This document shows, piece after piece, positions 5,531 to 8,976 of a stretch of 8,976 nucleotides of DNA. The stretch lies in assembly GCA_028292305.1 (NCBI GenBank), contig JAQGMQ010000787.1, positions 1-8,976 on the forward strand. Direction: 5' to 3'. Below the pieces are notes generated by a model. The model was not told the origin of the DNA and searched no databases. It worked only from the letters and a program-made list of their open reading frames with translations. The translations under genes and the position numbers were made by a program. Within the stretch, counting starts at the first letter, position 1, and each line of letters starts with the position of its first letter. This DNA is from Rhodoferax sp. GTDB taxonomy: Bacteria > Pseudomonadota > Gammaproteobacteria > Burkholderiales > Burkholderiaceae_C.

Positions 5531-6472
5531 GTGAACCACCCGCACCCCGCCACCGACCAGCTCGACGCGCAGCTGATGCGTGTGCTGAAGACCCTGCTGG
5601 CCGAGCGCAGCGTGACCCGAGCCTCGGTGCGGCTCAACCAGTCGCAGCCGGCCGTGAGCGCCTCGCTGCGCCGGCTGCGGCTGATCTTCGGCGACGAGTT
5701 GCTGGTGCGCAGCGGCAACACCATGGTGCCCACCGCGCGCGGGCTGGCGCTCGAAAAATCATTGCGCATCGTGCTGGAGGAGATCGACCGCATGCTGGTC
5801 GGCGGTGAAGCCTTTGCGCCGGCCACCACCCAGCAGGTGTTCAGCGTGGGCTGCCCCGACTACCTGTCGACCGTGTTCATGGCCGGCGTGGCCCGGCGGC
5901 TGCGGCACGAGGCCCCCATGGCGCGGCTGACGGTGTACCCGCTCGGCCCCGAATACGACTTTGGCGAAGCCATGGCCCGCGGCGAAATGGACGTGGTGAT
6001 CGGCAACTGGCCCCAGCCACCCGACCATCTGCACATGTCGCCGCTGCTGCAGGACGACATCGTCTGCCTGCTGTGGAACGAACACGCGCTGGCCCGCGGC
6101 GGCATGACCCAGGCGCAGTACCTGGCGGCGCCGCATGTGGTGCCGCTGCCGTTCTCGTCGACGCACCGCGGCGTGATCGACCAGCACCTGGCCAGCCTGC
6201 GACTGGCGCGCAACGCCCGCATCATGGTGCCGTTCTTCAGCATGGCGCCACACATGCTGCCGGGTACGGACCTGATCTTCACCATCAGCCGGCATTTCGC
6301 GAACCACTATGCCGCGATGCTGCCGCTGGCCGTCGTGCCGTGCCCCATCGACTACCCGCGCATGTCGTTCTACCAGCTATGGCACGAACGCAGCCACCAG
6401 GAGCCGGCCCAACGCTGGCTGCGGCACATGCTGGGCGACGTGGCCCGCACCATCCTGCAGCCGGGCGCCTGA
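5531..6472 (+). CDS. LysR-type transcriptional regulator
   Basis: This 313-residue protein has the LysR layout. An N-terminal winged HTH (about 11-70) contains ERSVTRASVRLNQSQPAVSA, then LRRLR and FGDELLVRSG. An effector-binding domain (about 90-300) resembles the NodD/PcpR-like subgroup, for example VGCPDYLSTVFM and GEMDVVIGNW. The GTG at 5531 is chosen because an in-frame stop lies at 5510-5512 and the first ATG (5576) would remove the start of the HTH domain. No clear Shine-Dalgarno is seen. The divergent arrangement with the ACS-type transporter implies that it regulates that gene, probably in response to the transported compound or a product of it, and perhaps itself. The effector is unknown. 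Confidence 0.92.
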   Translation: MNHPHPATDQLDAQLMRVLKTLLAERSVTRASVRLNQSQPAVSASLRRLRLIFGDELLVRSGNTMVPTARGLALEKSLRIVLEEIDRMLVGGEAFAPATTQQVFSVGCPDYLSTVFMAGVARRLRHEAPMARLTVYPLGPEYDFGEAMARGEMDVVIGNWPQPPDHLHMSPLLQDDIVCLLWNEHALARGGMTQAQYLAAPHVVPLPFSSTHRGVIDQHLASLRLARNARIMVPFFSMAPHMLPGTDLIFTISRHFANHYAAMLPLAVVPCPIDYPRMSFYQLWHERSHQEPAQRWLRHMLGDVARTILQPGA

Positions 6473-6494
6473 AGGCCCGCGGACCCGCGGCGGT

Positions 6495-7748
6495 TCAGTG
6501 CAGCGGATGCCGCCGCACCATCCACACATACAGCGCGGCGCCGGCCAGCAACGCGGCCGCGGCGATCTCGAGCGAAAGGGTGAAGCCCTGGCCGGCCGTG
6601 GCACTCCGGCGGATGAGCATGGCCACCAACGGCGGGCCGACGATCTGGCCCAGTCCGTACATCGCCGTCAGCAGGCCCATGGCGCTGGCCGGCGCCACCG
6701 GCTTCAACCGGCGCACCTCCTGCATCGCAAAAAACGTGATCGCCGTGAACGGCAAGCCCAGCATCAGGCTGCCCAGCGCAAAGCCTGGCAGGCTGGGGCT
6801 GACGACGCTGGCCAGCACGCCAGCCGCCTGCAGCACGTAGCAGCCGGCCAGCCAGCGCCGCATGTCATCGCTGCTGGACACCCGTGTGGCCAGCATCGCG
6901 CCGAGCATCACGCCCAGGCCGAAGATCGGCCAGAACAGCTGAATCCAGGGCGAGCCCGGCAGCGCCTCGCGGGCGATCACGGGCAGAAACGTGGCCGTGA
7001 TGATGTAGCCGAATCCTGCCAGCCCGTAGGCGAAAGTGAGCAGGCCCAGCTGGCGCCGGCCATCGACGTGCACCCCCGGTAGAGCGGCGCCCGGCGCGGC
7101 GGCCGTGGTGCTGGCGGTGGCATTGGCCGGCCCTTCGAACACGCGCCAGACCAGCGCCGTCAGCGCCACGGCGAGTGTGCCGAACACCAGCCAGGCCTCG
7201 GCCGCGCTGCGTTCCCACACCACCATGGCGCTGGCAAACAGGCCACTCAGGACGATGCCCGCGCCGGGGCCGGCGTAGATGAAGCCGCCCATCGCCGGCA
7301 CGCCGAGCCGCGCCAGCCGCGCCAAGCACCAGCCCGAGGTGTAGATGAACACCACCGCACTCGCCACGCCCGCCATGAAACGCCACAGCGGCCAGGCCGC
7401 GGGCAGGTGCCAGGCCATGCCCAGCGTCAAGCCGCAGGTGGCGACCAGCCCGGCCCGGACCATGCGCGCCGGCACCACGGCCGGCAGCCGCGGCAGGCGC
7501 CGCCAGATCCAGGGCTGGAAGGTGCACAGCAGGGCGCCGACCAGGTAGCCCATGTAGTTGGCGCTGGCCATCCAGCTGGCGGTGGCCAGGTCGATCACGC
7601 CGTCGTGCAGCATCATCGGCAACAGCGGGGTGAAGGCGAAGCGGCCGATGCCCATGGCCACGCCCAGGGCCAGCGCGCCGGCCACCGCCACGCGCCATCG
7701 GCCCGCGGCCGGAGCCGCGGCGCGCGGGTCAACCGTCGATGACGACAT
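6495..7748 (-). CDS. YbfB/YjiJ-family MFS transporter
   Basis: This is a 417-residue membrane protein with about twelve hydrophobic segments. GIGRFAFTPLLP (33-44), followed by ASANYMGYLVGALL and, later, GFIYAGPGAGIVLSGL, is characteristic of the YbfB/YjiJ group of the major facilitator superfamily. Substrates of this group are poorly known. The ATG at 7748 lies 2 nt after the stop of the AI-2E-family gene, so translation is probably coupled; no good Shine-Dalgarno is visible. The same frame stays open upstream to 8600, but only by running out of frame through the AI-2E gene, so that extension is rejected. The gene is convergent with lysR, 22 bp apart, with two CCGCGG palindromes (6477-6490) but no clear terminator. 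Confidence 0.88.
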   Translation of the reverse strand: MSSSTVDPRAAAPAAGRWRVAVAGALALGVAMGIGRFAFTPLLPMMLHDGVIDLATASWMASANYMGYLVGALLCTFQPWIWRRLPRLPAVVPARMVRAGLVATCGLTLGMAWHLPAAWPLWRFMAGVASAVVFIYTSGWCLARLARLGVPAMGGFIYAGPGAGIVLSGLFASAMVVWERSAAEAWLVFGTLAVALTALVWRVFEGPANATASTTAAAPGAALPGVHVDGRRQLGLLTFAYGLAGFGYIITATFLPVIAREALPGSPWIQLFWPIFGLGVMLGAMLATRVSSSDDMRRWLAGCYVLQAAGVLASVVSPSLPGFALGSLMLGLPFTAITFFAMQEVRRLKPVAPASAMGLLTAMYGLGQIVGPPLVAMLIRRSATAGQGFTLSLEIAAAALLAGAALYVWMVRRHPLH

Positions 7749-7750
7749 GC

Positions 7751-8976
7751 TCAAACCGGCGGGATCAGCGGCGCGGCTGGCGTGACGGCAGGCGTCACGG
7801 GCGGCGTCATTGCCACCGGCACGGTGGTCGACGCGACCGGGTGCGTGCCCGGGTGGCGGGGCGGCGCCGTGCTGGCGGCCGGCGTGCCGGCGGTGGCGTC
7901 TTCCATGTTGTTCGAGAAGATGTCCCAGACGGCCATGAACATGGCGGCGATCACCGGGCCGATCACAAAGCCGTTCAGGCCGAACACACCGATGCCACCG
8001 AGCGTGGAGATCAGCACCACGTAGTCGGGCATCTTGGTGTCCTTGCCCACCAGCACCGGTCGCAGCACGTTGTCGACCATGCCGATGACGAGCACGCCCC
8101 AGAGCGTGAGCGCCACGCCCTGCCACACCGCGCCCGTGGCCAGAAAGTAGATCGCCACCGGCACCCAGACCAGGGCTGCGCCCACGGCCGGCAGCAGCGA
8201 CAGGAATGCCATCAGCACCGCCCACAACACGGTCGCGTGGATGTCGAGGAACCAGAACGCCAGGCCACCGAGCACGCCTTGCGCAATCGCCATCAGCACG
8301 TTGCCCTTGACGGTGGCGCGGACCACGGTGGTGAACTTGGTGAACAGCTGGCGCTTGGTGTTGGCGTCCAGCGGGATCGCGTCGCGCATGCGCCGCGTCA
8401 GGCTGGAGCCGTCGCGCAGCAGGAAGAACATCAGGTACAGCATGATGAAGAAGCTGACCACGAAATCGAAGGTGTTCTGCCCGATGCTCAGCGCTTGCGT
8501 GGCCAGCGCCTGGCTGCCGGCCGCGAGGCGCGCACTGATGAGATTCTGCAGATCGGCCAGATTGCCCAAACCGAAACGGTCGAGCAGGTTGGTGACCCAC
8601 GCCGGCAGCGCCGCGACGATCTGGCCAAACAGCCTGCCGAAATTGAGTTCGCCCGACTGGATGCGCAGGTAGAGCCCGTTGCCTTCTTTCACCAACATGC
8701 CGGTGATCAGCGTCATCGGCAGGATCACGATCACCAGGAACACCAGCAGCGTGGTCAGCGCGGCCAGGGTGCGCCGGCTGGAGAACTTCTTCAGCGACCA
8801 GCGGAACATTGGCGAGAACAGGATGGCCATGACCACGCCCCAGAACACCGCGCCGTAGAAGGGCCAGAGAATCCAGCCAAAGGCAAGGGTGACGGCCACA
8901 AGAACGAGCACGAAGGTCTTGTTTTCAATCGCGGACCAGGGCGCGGCCGTGACAGGATTGAGAGGACTGATTGGTT
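7751..8976 (-). CDS. AI-2E family transporter (5' end outside window)
   Basis: This is a polytopic membrane protein of the AI-2E family (PerM/YdiK type). Members are variously linked to autoinducer-2 export or ion transport, and function cannot be assigned from family alone. Visible features are two close N-terminal membrane segments (LAFGWILWPFYGAVFWGVVM), a long soluble region, then a cluster of segments containing FFIMLYLMFFLLRDG, LLPAVGAALVWVPVAIYFL and GLNGFVIGPVIAAMFMAVW, all typical of the family. The frame is open to the window edge (…IENKTFVLVLVAV), so the GTG at 8911 is probably internal. The last 50 residues are unusual: 13 Pro and 9 Thr, low complexity. The gene is followed after 2 nt by the YbfB-type MFS gene, indicating an operon. 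Confidence 0.88.
   Translation of the reverse strand, partial: PISPLNPVTAAPWSAIENKTFVLVLVAVTLAFGWILWPFYGAVFWGVVMAILFSPMFRWSLKKFSSRRTLAALTTLLVFLVIVILPMTLITGMLVKEGNGLYLRIQSGELNFGRLFGQIVAALPAWVTNLLDRFGLGNLADLQNLISARLAAGSQALATQALSIGQNTFDFVVSFFIMLYLMFFLLRDGSSLTRRMRDAIPLDANTKRQLFTKFTTVVRATVKGNVLMAIAQGVLGGLAFWFLDIHATVLWAVLMAFLSLLPAVGAALVWVPVAIYFLATGAVWQGVALTLWGVLVIGMVDNVLRPVLVGKDTKMPDYVVLISTLGGIGVFGLNGFVIGPVIAAMFMAVWDIFSNNMEDATAGTPAASTAPPRHPGTHPVASTTVPVAMTPPVTPAVTPAAPLIPPV

Noticed and set aside
6495..8600. A 701-codon version of the YbfB-type MFS gene
   Set aside because: The extra 284 codons are the AI-2E gene read in another frame; the family N-terminus and the 2-nt spacing fit the ATG at 7748.

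Overview
The window is a G+C-rich chromosomal segment with tightly packed genes. Protein resemblances, a sigma-54 RNA-repair operon and several LysR/MFS-type genes suggest a proteobacterium, most likely a betaproteobacterium of the Burkholderiales. That placement is an inference from gene style, not from a marker gene. No rRNA, tRNA, CRISPR array, insertion sequence or phage gene is visible.

Left part (1-3079): an RNA-repair locus. The 5' part of rtcR (minus strand, cut by the window edge) encodes the ligand-sensing CARF region of the sigma-54 activator RtcR. It is divergent from rtcB (RNA ligase) and rtcA (RNA 3'-phosphate cyclase). The intergenic region holds a textbook regulated sigma-54 promoter: a -24/-12 element at 515-530, a perfect IHF-consensus match at 475-487, and several dyads further upstream that are candidate RtcR sites. 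The rtcB leader of about 168 nt can form a long-range stem with 9 uninterrupted base pairs. It also contains a 38-codon open frame whose stop overlaps an in-frame rtcB ATG. A second 9-bp hairpin lies across the rtcB stop codon, between rtcB and rtcA.

Middle part (3132-6472): a YbhP-type endonuclease/exonuclease/phosphatase-fold protein is convergent with rtcA. Next to it is an anion:cation-symporter-type MFS transporter on the minus strand, divergent from a LysR-type regulator. The shared MFS/lysR promoter region contains unusual short direct repeats that are good operator candidates. The substrate of the transporter cannot be read from the window, because no catabolic enzyme is adjacent.

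Right part (6495-8976, minus strand): an AI-2E-family membrane protein (5' end outside the window) is followed after 2 nt by a YbfB/YjiJ-type MFS transporter, probably as one operon. These genes have no evident link to RNA repair.

The RtcR-RtcBA system is known. The less explained parts are its leader RNA, the overlapping upstream frame, the inter-cistronic hairpin and the repeat cluster of the MFS/lysR region.
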